From Richelia intracellularis HH01 (GTDB lineage Bacteria > Cyanobacteriota > Cyanobacteriia > Cyanobacteriales > Nostocaceae): DNA of 64,000 nucleotides. Location of the stretch: NCBI RefSeq assembly GCF_000350105.1, contig NZ_CAIY01000069.1:18976-82975 (forward strand), read 5' to 3'. Shown one piece after another: positions 54,230-63,420 of the stretch (the first letter of the stretch is position 1; the number at the start of each line of letters is the position of its first letter). Under the pieces are notes generated by a model. It was not told the DNA's origin and made no database searches. It worked only from the letters and a program-made list of their open reading frames with translations. The translations under genes and the position numbers were made by a program.

Positions 54230-55030
54230 TTAAGACTGGCTAGTACGAGGAATATGCTCAATCTCAGCATAGCCACTAAATATCAGTTGTTTATCTTGAG
54301 TTTCTAACCGATTGAGCCTCATTTTTACCCCGTCAAGATCAAAACGGTCCAAGTCAACCATATTATCTAAAATTTTCACTAGTGCTATACTCAAAGCCTG
54401 AGAGTTTTCCCTTTGGGCTGCTGGCAATTCATCTACATGAATTAAGGGATTTTGGAAAGAGATTCGTCTTCGTTTCTCAATAACAACATTTACTGTAAAA
54501 TCAAGGGGTATTAGACCACCACTGCTTAGATCTGCATGAGCTAGGATGTGCAAGTGATTTTCGGGCAATAATTCCACCTTTAATTCTGTAAATGAAACGG
54601 GGTTACCACCTGATAAGGCGATTAAACTAGGCAAATCCAAGTTAACTAGGCGTTTTTTCACTAATTCTGCTTGAAAAGAGTCATTAATGCCTGTTTCTGA
54701 AAGTACTACTGTGGCAATTGATTGAGTGGGTTGTTTCAAGCTTAACTTACCACTCATTACTGAGCTGAAATCAATGACAACTGCGTCAGTTTCAATATAC
54801 ATTTCTTCCACTGCAAATTCCTTGCGAATAACCAAACCACGGCCATTCATTTTAAATCCATCAATACTGCCTTGCAAAAGTTTGCTAGAGGGGTGGCATC
54901 GGACATGTACATCTATCGAATCGCTTTGGGAAAATAAGTGGCGAATAGTTTGGCTAATAACTGTGTTTAGCATTCGTTCTCCCCAGTCTGTAGCCTTGAA
55001 TTCTGTAAAACTAGTTAGTCCGCCAAACAT
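54230..55030 (-). CDS. DUF2993 (LmeA-like) phospholipid-binding domain protein
   Basis: Cyanobacterial protein of the DUF2993 family, which is related to lipid-binding BPI/LmeA-type folds. The start is taken at MFGGLTSFTEFKATDWGERMLN (ATG at 55030), the usual N-terminus of the family. A TTG at 55093 would add 21 atypical residues. Other features are VRCHPSSKLLQGSIDGFKMNGRGLVIRKEF, and a central KQPTQSIATVVLSETGINDSF segment preceding a second-half repeat of the fold. 266 residues, no signal peptide seen. Function unknown, possibly membrane-lipid handling. Confidence 0.85.
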   Translation of the reverse strand: MFGGLTSFTEFKATDWGERMLNTVISQTIRHLFSQSDSIDVHVRCHPSSKLLQGSIDGFKMNGRGLVIRKEFAVEEMYIETDAVVIDFSSVMSGKLSLKQPTQSIATVVLSETGINDSFQAELVKKRLVNLDLPSLIALSGGNPVSFTELKVELLPENHLHILAHADLSSGGLIPLDFTVNVVIEKRRRISFQNPLIHVDELPAAQRENSQALSIALVKILDNMVDLDRFDLDGVKMRLNRLETQDKQLIFSGYAEIEHIPRTSQS

Positions 55031-56079
55031 TGTGAATTTTAGTTTTTTCGAGGTTACCTGTATTCTTGTAACAAATTGTGAAGAGTTGAGCAATATCTGT
55101 TCGATTGATTTTTTTTATATTTAAGGATCGAATTACGAATGGTTAGAGTTGAAAACTGCTTGAACTATTCTTATTAAGGCGCTTCTGATTCCCATTATTT
55201 CATAAAATAGCCAATGTTAAAGTCTGGAATTGCTAACAAAGTTTGTGTTTGGTAATGATAAAAAATACCTGTAGCTTACACTACATACGGGTGTTATGGG
55301 TAATTTTCAAGTAGTAGTTTGGGATAGCCTCGTTACTTATAAGGAGTCCAAGATAATTAGGATACTTTCATAATACACGTAATCATTGCAGTTTGGTACA
55401 GATTGAATTTATTTGTTAGAAAATCATCATCGGTCATAGTGAATTCAAGCTCATTATATTTCGAGGCTTCAATAGTCTTGCTATTATATCTAAGCAAAAT
55501 TTGTTTTTTAAGTTCATAACAGGTAAAACTTTGTATCACTTCATCAAGCCATTTACTTTTATTTTCTTACTTTCGCCTGAAAACAATTTAACAGTCTTTT
55601 ATCCAATCCAAGTACACTGGAAAGTAAAAGAATAGATAGGCAGAATCTCATTGTAATGAGAATTATAACTACTAATAATTAATGTACTAGCATTGAATGC
55701 TTGTAAGTCTAAAATTCTTGTAGATAATTAACTCCAGCAAAAATATGAACAGTTTATATAAATCATGTATGATGACTTCTAGTTATGCTTTTGTTAGGTT
55801 TTATTTTCTAAGATAATTTTTTTACCCTATTTAGGTAAGGCTATATCTCCCCACTTTTAGAGTGAATCCAGGCTGATTATAAATATAATATATGGCCACT
55901 CAAAATTGTGGGGAATCTTAATTCTCAAAATCAGAGTATTATTTATGCAAAGTGACAACTTTTAACACTTATTGTTCCTATTTTGATATTTCCACATATT
56001 TATGAGGCCTTATTACAAAAACACCACAAATGACCATGTTGCGAATTGTCTACTAAATATTGGGAGTAGTGAATGGCTC
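55031..56079. other. Gap between DUF2993 gene and apcD
   Basis: Apart from the remnant at 55357-55647, nothing recognisable. The sequence is AT-rich. Confidence 0.4.
55357..55647 (-). pseudogene. Decayed small gene, unknown family
   Basis: On the minus strand one frame runs from about 55647 to TAA at 55357, broken by TAA at 55588 and 55567 where Gln would fit. It reads YLDWIKDC-Q-IVFRRK-Q-ENKSK, WLDEVIQSFTCYELKKQILL, RYNSKTIEASKYNELEFTM and TDDDFLTNKFNLYQTAMITC. The last 60 codons are open but begin at a poor start (TTG). Not recognised. It could also be a shorter real gene starting internally. Confidence 0.4.
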
Positions 56080-56565
56080 CTATAGCATTCCCTGAATGAT
56101 GAAATCGAAATAAGGGGCAGTTTTGACAGCATCTTCTCTACTGAGTAAGTTCAGGGAAGCTGATTTCAGTGACTTGATTGCTTCTGCCATTCCTTTTAGA
56201 GGAACACCCAAAGAATTGTACATTTCTCGAGCCCCCAATAAGCCAATGGATTCTATGGGCTCTTTATCTCCGCTTAGTACACCATAAGTGACGATTCGTA
56301 AGTACCAACTGAAGTCTCTAATACATTGTGCACGCTCACGCCTTCCGTATGCATTACCACCTGGTGCAATAAATTCAGGACATTTTTGCCAAAGTAGTCG
56401 GGTTGCTTCTTGCACTATTTTCTTCTCATTTTCTGCCAACATAGAAGCAATGCGCATCCTTTGTTCTCCAGTTTGTAAAAATTCTTTTATGTTCTTGAGT
56501 TCACCGCTGCTAGGATAGCGCAACTCATTGTCGGCTCTGAGGATAACGTTGCTTACTACTGTCAT
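56080..56565 (-). CDS. apcD: Allophycocyanin alpha-B chain (phycobilisome terminal emitter)
   Basis: Core phycobilisome subunit that passes excitation to photosystem I/II. The 161-residue length matches ApcD. It begins [30 protein letters not shown]. The phycocyanobilin-binding Cys81 lies in [16 protein letters not shown], and [25 protein letters not shown] is conserved. The N-terminal [12 protein letters not shown] segment distinguishes ApcD from ApcA and ApcB. A single gene, as is usual for apcD. Confidence 0.96.
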   Translation of the reverse strand: MTVVSNVILRADNELRYPSSGELKNIKEFLQTGEQRMRIASMLAENEKKIVQEATRLLWQKCPEFIAPGGNAYGRRERAQCIRDFSWYLRIVTYGVLSGDKEPIESIGLLGAREMYNSLGVPLKGMAEAIKSLKSASLNLLSREDAVKTAPYFDFIIQGML

Positions 56566-56681
56566 AATTTTTGCAATAACATAGATGTTATCTGCTAGTC
56601 TAGCGACTCTAGGGTGTGCAAGGGAAGAGGGGTAGAGAAGAGAGAGCTATTCACACCTATAAATATAAAATCTAAAATTCC

Positions 56682-58043
56682 ATGGATGATTGGCAACAGG
56701 GTAAAGTAGTTGAAATTAAAATTACTGATCTAAGTGATACTGGGGATGGAGTGGGGCGTAAGCAAGAACGGGTAGTTTTTGTACCAGATACCGTTCCTGG
56801 CGATAGTGTAGTCGTCCGTTTGACGAACGTTAAACACCAATATGCCCACGGAAAAATACAGAAGTTAATTAAATCATCTCCTCAGCGTGTCCGACCAAGT
56901 TGTATAGTAGCTGACAAGTGTGGCGGCTGCCAATGGCAGCATATTCATTACAATTACCAATTAAAAGCAAAGCAAAACCAGGTTGTACAAGCCTTGGGGC
57001 GTATTGGCTGTTTTCGGGGAATATCCATAGATCCAATATTGGCAGCACCATCTCCCTTAAACTATCGTAATAAAGTTACCTATTCCCTGGGTTTATCAAC
57101 AACAGGTGGTATACAAGCGGGTTACTATCAAAAAGGCAGCCATAAGTTGATTAATCTCAATCAGTGTCCAGTACAGGACTCGCGCTTGAACCATTTCCTA
57201 GCAGAAATAAAAAAGGATATACAAAGGCGTAACTGGAAGGTTTATGATGAAAAACTGCATCAAGGGCAAATACGCCATCTCAGTTTACGTATTGGCCGCC
57301 GCACTGGAGAAGTTTTACTAACCCTAGTTGTTAAAGATGAAAATATATCAGGGATTGTAGAACAAGCACAAGAGTGGTTAGACCATTACCCCCTATTAGT
57401 AGGAGTGATGTTAAACATGAATGGCAATCGTACTAATACCATTTTTGGCAAGGAAACTCACTGCATTGCTGGAATGCCCTACTTGCTTGAAAAGTTTGCA
57501 GGTTTAGAGTTCCAAATAAAGGGTAGTACTTTTTTTCAAGTATATACAGAAACCGCTGAAGCCCTTGTGGAGGTAATTAAGTCCGAATTAAAACTAAAAG
57601 GAAGTGAGGTGTTAGTTGATACCTATTGTGGTATTGGTACACTAACTTTGCCCCTAGCAAAAAAGGTATGGCAAATTACTGGTTTAGAAGTTCAAGCTGA
57701 AGCAGTAGCCCAGGCGACTTTAAATGCCAAAAATAATGGCATTCAAAATGCTAGCTTTTATGTGGGTGCAGTAGAAACAATACTCCCAAAAATACATCTA
57801 CAACCAGATATTGTGTTACTTGATCCACCGCGTAAAGGATGTGATATTGCCGTAATAGAAAGCCTACGTCAATCCAAACCCAAACGTATAGTCTACTTAA
57901 GTTGCAAAGTTTCTACCCTTGCTCGTGACCTTAAATTGCTATGTCATGATGGCATGTACACCATTACCCGTATACAACCAGCTGACTTTTTTCCTCAAAC
58001 ATCCCATGTAGAGGTCGCTGCATTCCTATCATGCTCAACCTAA
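56682..58043 (+). CDS. rlmD: 23S rRNA (uracil-C5)-methyltransferase RlmD/RumA family
   Basis: SAM-dependent methyltransferase forming m5U in 23S rRNA. 453 residues: N-terminal TRAM domain (GKVVEIKITDLSDTGDGVGR), a four-Cys Fe-S cluster region (CIVADKCGGCQW, with a later Cys in NQCPVQD), then the Rossmann domain with VDTYCGIGTLTLPLA, LLDPPRKGCD and the catalytic Cys in VYLSCKVSTLARDL. The next conserved step is TRIQPADFFPQTSHVE. Usual annotation is RlmD; which uracil is modified cannot be told from sequence. Confidence 0.95.
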   Translation: MDDWQQGKVVEIKITDLSDTGDGVGRKQERVVFVPDTVPGDSVVVRLTNVKHQYAHGKIQKLIKSSPQRVRPSCIVADKCGGCQWQHIHYNYQLKAKQNQVVQALGRIGCFRGISIDPILAAPSPLNYRNKVTYSLGLSTTGGIQAGYYQKGSHKLINLNQCPVQDSRLNHFLAEIKKDIQRRNWKVYDEKLHQGQIRHLSLRIGRRTGEVLLTLVVKDENISGIVEQAQEWLDHYPLLVGVMLNMNGNRTNTIFGKETHCIAGMPYLLEKFAGLEFQIKGSTFFQVYTETAEALVEVIKSELKLKGSEVLVDTYCGIGTLTLPLAKKVWQITGLEVQAEAVAQATLNAKNNGIQNASFYVGAVETILPKIHLQPDIVLLDPPRKGCDIAVIESLRQSKPKRIVYLSCKVSTLARDLKLLCHDGMYTITRIQPADFFPQTSHVEVAAFLSCST

Positions 58044-58152
58044 TGGGGAAAATACTTGAACTGAATTCACTGATCATTTTTGCAATCTATCATCTAATAC
58101 ACAGTGACAATGTTAGAATTAGATCATGTCCGGTATATAACCCCTCTTTTAT
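58044..58152. other. Short spacer after rlmD
   Basis: No gene or clear terminator seen. Confidence 0.3.
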
Positions 58153-58428
58153 ATGAACTTCAAATTTTTACAAGCTATTCAAAGAGATGAAAAAGTCTAT
58201 TAAAACTGCAAATTAGAACACATTAAACTGGGGCGGAAGTATAAAAAACTAGAAAGCATCTCGAACGATTTATAGGGGTTTTTCAGATATGGTGATTTTT
58301 TTATTTTTCAAAACAACCTTTCACTATTATTTAAAAGTCAATGCTCCCCAGCATTTTCAAATTTTGGCTGTTCAGACACAGGTTTGTAGACAGTGTAAGC
58401 GCCTGATAATTAATTAGGTCGTGAGTGA
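58153..58428 (+). pseudogene. 91-codon gene broken only by TAA/TAG at likely Gln sites
   Basis: ATG at 58153 opens a single frame ending in TGA at 58426, with internal stops at 58201 (TAA), 58273 (TAG), 58387 (TAG), 58396 (TAA) and 58411 (TAA). No indel is needed. It reads MNFKFLQAIQRDEKVY-Q-NCK, LEHIKLGRKYKKLESISNDL, GFFRYGDFFIFQNNLSLLFK and SQCSPAFSNFGCSDTGL-Q-TV. The helical, charged N-terminal half looks like a coiled-coil cyanobacterial small protein. Not recognised. It ends 33 bases before the next intact gene. Confidence 0.55.
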
Positions 58429-58461
58429 TACCGGACTGGTGTCTAGCTGACTCTGAAAGCT

Positions 58462-58932
58462 ATGGGGGTTTCTCTTGTGATTACAATTTCACTTCGTCCA
58501 GTAGGACGTAACTGGGGCACAATTAGTTTCGCTTCCACGTTATATCTATATCCAATTTTAGATCTACTCCTGGCAGAAATTCCTGAGGAAATGCAGGCAG
58601 AACTGCGATTGGGACTTCAAGAAGCTCTAGTGAATGCAGCTAAGCATGGCAATAAACTTGACCCTGGGAAAACTGTTGTGGTCCGTTTTTCTCTTATTGA
58701 TAATTGCTACTGGTGGATCATATCGGATCAAGGTCGTGGTTTCCATCCTGCCTGTAGCTGTGGTGAAAATCCTACAAAGTATCTACCTCCTGATGATTCA
58801 GAAAGCGGCAGAGGCTTGTCTATTCTCCATCAAATTTTTGACCAAGTAGAATGGAATCGTAGAGGGACAGAATTAAGACTGTGTAAGCAAGTAGAAAGTC
58901 GCCTCCGAATCCCCCTATTGTCGCGCAACTAG
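58462..58932 (+). CDS. Anti-sigma regulatory factor-like ATP-binding protein (HATPase, RsbW/SpoIIAB type)
   Basis: A 156-residue GHKL-fold protein of the serine-kinase anti-sigma-factor group. N-box ELRLGLQEALVNAAKHGN, G1 box SDQGRGF and G2-like box SESGRGLSILHQIFD are visible, as is the C-terminal strand WNRRGTELRLCK. Such proteins either bind and phosphorylate partner-switch regulators or bind sigma factors. The ATG at 58462 gives MGVSLVITISLRPVGRNWGT; a GTG five codons later is the alternative. No anti-anti-sigma gene adjoins it, so the partner is elsewhere. Confidence 0.88.
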   Translation: MGVSLVITISLRPVGRNWGTISFASTLYLYPILDLLLAEIPEEMQAELRLGLQEALVNAAKHGNKLDPGKTVVVRFSLIDNCYWWIISDQGRGFHPACSCGENPTKYLPPDDSESGRGLSILHQIFDQVEWNRRGTELRLCKQVESRLRIPLLSRN

Positions 58933-59169
58933 GGCAAACAACTAAAGTATGATTTAAGTCTTCTTAGAAGCTGAATACTAGTTTCCTTCTTTATGAAATA
59001 AATTTTACTAATAGTAGCCTTATACCCAATAAAATTTCTTGGACTTTTCTGATTCCTTATGAAGAAACTTGGTTCAATAAACTTAAGACTTAATTAGTAT
59101 GGACTAAAAACATATGGCAATTATCAATATGGTTCAAGCAAATGAAAAAGTAAGTGTTAGGGCTATCAA

Positions 59170-59451
59170 TCAATTATTCAATGTCTTCTTGTCTCTATCA
59201 CTATGGTGAGGACAAGGGGAAGCAGAAATAGAAAGATTTAACCAACTAATAGCTTGTTGGAAACGAGTGACTGCTTCATCTGGTTTATCTTTTAATAGAA
59301 ATACTAAGGCTGCTGCTGCTTGTTCACTAGCACGAGCTTTGCGGTTAGCTTTTAAACGGTGCCAGTCATTAGGGGAAATACTTAACCTATCTACCAATAC
59401 CTGTGCTAATTCTAAGGCTGTTAAACTATTAACATCAGTATTTAATTTCAT
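59170..59451 (-). CDS. DUF6439-type conserved cyanobacterial protein
   Basis: A 93-residue protein from the ATG at 59451 (MKLNTDVNSLTALELAQ). A longer frame to 59517 adds 22 atypical residues. The conserved core is LVDRLSISPNDWHRLKANRKARASEQAAAALVFLLKDKPDEAV, ending with a Ser-Pro-Cys-Pro-His tail (SASPCPHHS). Helical and soluble. Function unknown. Confidence 0.8.
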   Translation of the reverse strand: MKLNTDVNSLTALELAQVLVDRLSISPNDWHRLKANRKARASEQAAAALVFLLKDKPDEAVTRFQQAISWLNLSISASPCPHHSDRDKKTLNN

Positions 59452-60286
59452 GTTTTTAGATTTCACAATAATTTCTATATTATGTCCTAATTCTAGAGCT
59501 AATTTATATAAATTCAAGCAAATTAATTATTTGAGGTAACTGGAAAAACAAAAGTAAAAGCACAGACATCACAACAACAATTCTCCCAGGTGAAAAGACT
59601 TGCCCTAATTAATATTGATGTTCTGTAATTGATAGTAAGTTTATTGAAACTACACTGTCAAATCCTTCTGAAAGGAATATGATTCCAATATCTTCAATTT
59701 TCATATTCAGTTTAAAAACTAGTGTGATTACCATAGAACATATGGGTATAAGGAATAAGGGGTAATACCAGGTTGATGCAGATAAGAAGATAAGTAGTAT
59801 TTATTCCTTTATTACCTTGAAAGACCTCAGTACCGTCTTGTGTACAAGCAGAAAGTACTTACTATCCAGCCTTCAGAACCTTTTTTGACAAGGAACAAAG
59901 TCTAACTAACATATTTGAAATTCTTATTTAGTTCTCTCAACATATAGGAAAATAAAACTTTAGGTCTTTGGTTAAAAAGCAAAGGCATGCTTAAAATTAC
60001 TTGTTATTCTTATATAAGAGTGAGAGAGCATTGACTTTAATCCGAACAAACAACTCCACAATTCTGTGTATGTGATAGTAAGTATAACCAATTGAAATAT
60101 ATTTGTTTTTTTGTACCTAACAACCCTAAGATTATTATCTTTAATCTCAAGTTTGTAAATTACTCCAATAATAAAACATGAAAATTGAAGACAGATTCCT
60201 TTTTTTATTATCATCTTAGAAACTTATACATTTTTGTAGATTGGGCGTTATTATAGGCTGGATATTAAGGTCTTTTTTCAAAAAAT
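59452..60286. other. Gap upstream of asnS
   Basis: No supported gene. An 80-codon frame on the minus strand (59972-60214) is Ile- and Leu-rich with no family resemblance and is not called. Confidence 0.4.
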
Positions 60287-61678
60287 ATGGTAAATACAAG
60301 AATTGTAGAAAGTTTATGCAGTAGCCAACCTGATGATTCAATTACAATTCAAGGCTGGGTACGTACAAAGCGGCAATTAAAGGAATTTGCTTTTATTGAA
60401 GTTAATGATGGCTCATGCTTGACTAGTTTGCAAGTTATACTTGACACAAGTTTATCCAATTATGAGGAAGTACTAAAGAAACTAAACACAGGTGCTTCAG
60501 TAAAAATTGATGGTGTGGTAGTTACTTCTCAAGGTAAAGGACAAAGAATTGAACTAAAAGCTTACTCTGTAAAAGTTTTAGGAGGAGCAGATCCCCAGAC
60601 TTATCCATTACAAAAGAAGCGTCATTCCTTTGAATTTTTGCGTACCATCGGACATTTGCGACCACGTACCAATTCCTTTGGTGCAGTTTTCCGGGTTAGA
60701 AATGCTTGTTCTATGGCTATCCATCAATTTTTCCAGGAGAGGGGTTTTATGTGGGTACATACTCCTATTATTACTGCTAGTGATTGCGAAGGAGCAGGAG
60801 AATTATTTCATGTGAGTAGTTTAAATCCTAAGACGATTTCTTGTGTTAATAGTCAAGCTGGAGAATATACTCAAGAATTTTTTGGTAGACCTACTTATCT
60901 GACAGTTAGTGGTCAATTAGAAGCAGAAATCATGGCGATGGCACTTACTAATATCTACACTTTTGGCCCTACATTCCGTGCGGAAAAATCCAATACCTCC
61001 CGGCATTTGGCTGAATTTTGGATGATCGAGCCAGAAATGGCATTTTATAATCTCCAAGAGAATATAGACTTAGCAGAAACATTTTTACGGCATATTTTCC
61101 AATATGTTACCAATAAATGTCTAGAAGATATGGAATTCTTCAATAAACGTATTGATAATACAGTCTTAGCGACTGCAGAGAATATTATTAATAATCAGTC
61201 AGAGCGTATATCTTATACAGAAGCCATCAAATTGTTGGAGAAAGCTAATGTAAAATTTGAGTATCCTGTTGTTTGGGGATTAGATTTGCAATCAGAACAT
61301 GAACGTTATCTTTGTGAACAAATATTTAAAAAACTTGTAATTGTTACAGATTACCCTGCAGAGATTAAAGCCTTTTACATGCGCCTAAATGATGATAACA
61401 AAACTGTCGCTGCAATGGATATTCTTGCACCCAAAATAGGGGAAATTATTGGTGGTTCCCAAAGGGAGGAAAGGCTAGATATTCTAGAAAAGCGACTAAT
61501 ATCTCAGGAAATACAACCAGAAAAATTGTGGTGGTATCTAGATTTACGTCGTTTTGGTACAGCTCCTCATGCTGGTTTTGGTTTGGGTTTTGAAAGATTA
61601 ATTCAATTTATGACTGGCATGAGTAATATTAGGGACGTGATTCCCTTTCCACGAACACCAGAAAATGTAGAATTCTAG
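60287..61678 (+). CDS. asnS: Asparaginyl-tRNA synthetase
   Basis: Class IIb aminoacyl-tRNA synthetase; 463 residues, full length. N-terminal OB-fold anticodon-binding domain ([24 protein letters not shown]) precedes the catalytic core: motif 1 region [25 protein letters not shown], motif 2 [21 protein letters not shown], motif 3 [12 protein letters not shown]. The residues distinguishing AsnRS from AspRS ([11 protein letters not shown]) are present. A 15-base perfect tandem duplication lies 22 bases after the stop codon. Confidence 0.98.
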   Translation: MVNTRIVESLCSSQPDDSITIQGWVRTKRQLKEFAFIEVNDGSCLTSLQVILDTSLSNYEEVLKKLNTGASVKIDGVVVTSQGKGQRIELKAYSVKVLGGADPQTYPLQKKRHSFEFLRTIGHLRPRTNSFGAVFRVRNACSMAIHQFFQERGFMWVHTPIITASDCEGAGELFHVSSLNPKTISCVNSQAGEYTQEFFGRPTYLTVSGQLEAEIMAMALTNIYTFGPTFRAEKSNTSRHLAEFWMIEPEMAFYNLQENIDLAETFLRHIFQYVTNKCLEDMEFFNKRIDNTVLATAENIINNQSERISYTEAIKLLEKANVKFEYPVVWGLDLQSEHERYLCEQIFKKLVIVTDYPAEIKAFYMRLNDDNKTVAAMDILAPKIGEIIGGSQREERLDILEKRLISQEIQPEKLWWYLDLRRFGTAPHAGFGLGFERLIQFMTGMSNIRDVIPFPRTPENVEF

Positions 61679-62369
61679 TTAATTAGGGAAATCTAGAATT
61701 TTTTCTCTAGCCTATTTTTCTCTAGCCTATTAGGAATACAGACAACAGAGATGAGTTTATGATTCATAATGCATGGCCTGAAATTATAAAGGGTAGTATG
61801 TCTATCAGGTATTTTAATCAAAGGTAATAACTCTATAACATATGCAGCCCTAATTATAGGTATTTCTTAGTAATGAAATTTTAATCATTAAAATAATTGA
61901 ATATGCTGGATTTACTGGGGAATAGTAGAGGAATGAAAATTCGTCTGCTAAGTGAGGATAGTAGGTGTTTTCAGTGGGGAGTACCATTCAGTAATTTGCT
62001 TCTTTCAAAGCAAAAAAAGTTAAAGTTGCGTAATTACCATGGCAAATTATTTTGTATTCTATCCCATTTCAAATATTATCAAATACTTGAAGAAAACAAG
62101 ACTATCTTAATTAAATATAGGCTCTCTTTGAAAATATAATTAGCTTCACAGATGTTAAGTAATTTTAGAATATAATCTAAGTAAGAATATGGCACTATAG
62201 GAATATACATTAAATAGTAAATATAATAATTACTTAAATAAGTTAAATACAAAAATACTATAGTTTACGAAGACATGATAAAAAATGTATATGGATGGGG
62301 TTCTAATTTAAATTAATCTTGTGTTTATTAGAACCTAAGATTAATTTAATTAATATCATTAACAACAGG
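61679..62369. other. Gap after asnS
   Basis: An 80-codon frame (61897-62139, MNMLDLLGNSRGMKIRLL...) is not recognised. It lacks a ribosome-binding site and is not called. The start of the stretch contains the 15-base tandem duplication. Confidence 0.4.
61701..61730. repeat. Perfect 15-base tandem duplication
   Basis: TTTTCTCTAGCCTAT occurs twice in immediate succession (61701-61715 and 61716-61730), just downstream of asnS. It looks like a recent slippage duplication. Confidence 0.85.
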
Positions 62370-62398
62370 TTATATAGAAGGTTGTTTCTACCCATCAC

Positions 62399-63420
62399 CT
62401 GAATTCTGGAACACTAGGATTCACTTATCAATTTTCCTATTATCAAAAAAAACGGAAAAGTTATGCAATATACCCAAGAATTTTATTCCTATTAGGTTTT
62501 AGTTTGTTAGGTTATTTAGACTTTATGCTCAAATTAACCAATCATCCTTTAGTGAAAGCTAGTAATAATTATACTCAGCACAATTGGATGATTGCCAGAA
62601 AGAAGGATAATCTTTCCTTCGCTGATTATTATCATTGGGGAAATAGGTTTTATGAAATTCGTAAATACGAGCTGGCTATAGAGAACTTTAGTCAAGCAAT
62701 TAAAAAAGATTCTACCTATACTGAAGCTCATATTAATCGTGCTAATGCCATCTCATAATTTTTTAAATTATGAGATGGCCATCGTTGACTATAATTGGGC
62801 GATTGATCTGAAGCCTAATGAATTTAAAGCTTATATTAGTCGGGGAAATATACGCTATATTACTGCAGAGTATAGTAAAAAAACCCTGGGATTGAATACA
62901 AACATGCAATGGCTGATTATAATCGAGCTTTAGAAATTAATCCTAAAGAAGTGGAAGCTTATATTCGTCCTGGTATGGTTAGTTTCCAACTAGCTAAATA
63001 TTATGGAGACTACCAACCAGATTTTCAAAAATCACTGCAATAATTAAACCACGCTATTTACATCAATCTATCCAGAGCAGAAGCATACTTTCAGCGTGGT
63101 TTAATTCGCTATCAAATTGCTCAATACAGTAGCAAGTTTGAGCAGGAATACCAACGAGCAATTATAGATTTTAATAAGGCCCTAAAAATTAAACCTCAAT
63201 TGGCAAAAGTATATCTCAGGAGAGTATTGACTGAATTATGAATTAAGTCAATACTTTGATAAAAATTATAAAGAGAAAAAGGAAGATGCTGTTGCAGACT
63301 TACAAACATCTGCACGTATTTCCTTGGAACAGAATGATATGGATAATTACCAAAAAGTTTTGAGCAGTATTTGTATAATTGCAAAAAACAAGTGCAATGA
63401 AATGTTAATAGTAAACGAAG
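62399..63420 (+). pseudogene. Decayed TPR-repeat protein
   Basis: Tetratricopeptide repeats are readable across at least three frames: YYHWGNRFYEIRKYELAIEN with FSQAIKKDSTYTEAHINRAN; NYEMAIVDYNWAIDLKPNEF with KAYISRGNIRY; AEAYFQRGLIRYQIAQYSSK with YQRAIIDFNKALKIKP; and EDAVADLQTSARISLEQND. The N-terminus has a likely membrane segment (RILFLLGFSLLGYLDF). The breaks are a perfect inverted repeat at 62747-62779, a further shift near 62880, and a TAA at a likely Gln (SLQ-stop-LNHAI, near 63040). Repeats, spacing and order are those of a typical cyanobacterial TPR protein. Confidence 0.85.
62747..62779. repeat. Perfect 15-bp hairpin at a frame break in the TPR pseudogene
   Basis: GCCATCTCATAATTT (62747-62761) is the exact reverse complement of AAATTATGAGATGGC (62765-62779), with a TTT loop. 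The right arm encodes NYEMA of a TPR repeat. The left arm replaces the expected preceding residues and introduces a stop and a +1 shift. Confidence 0.85.

Noticed and set aside
61897..62139. 80-codon frame after asnS
   Set aside because: No start signal or recognisable motif; the surrounding DNA is decayed.
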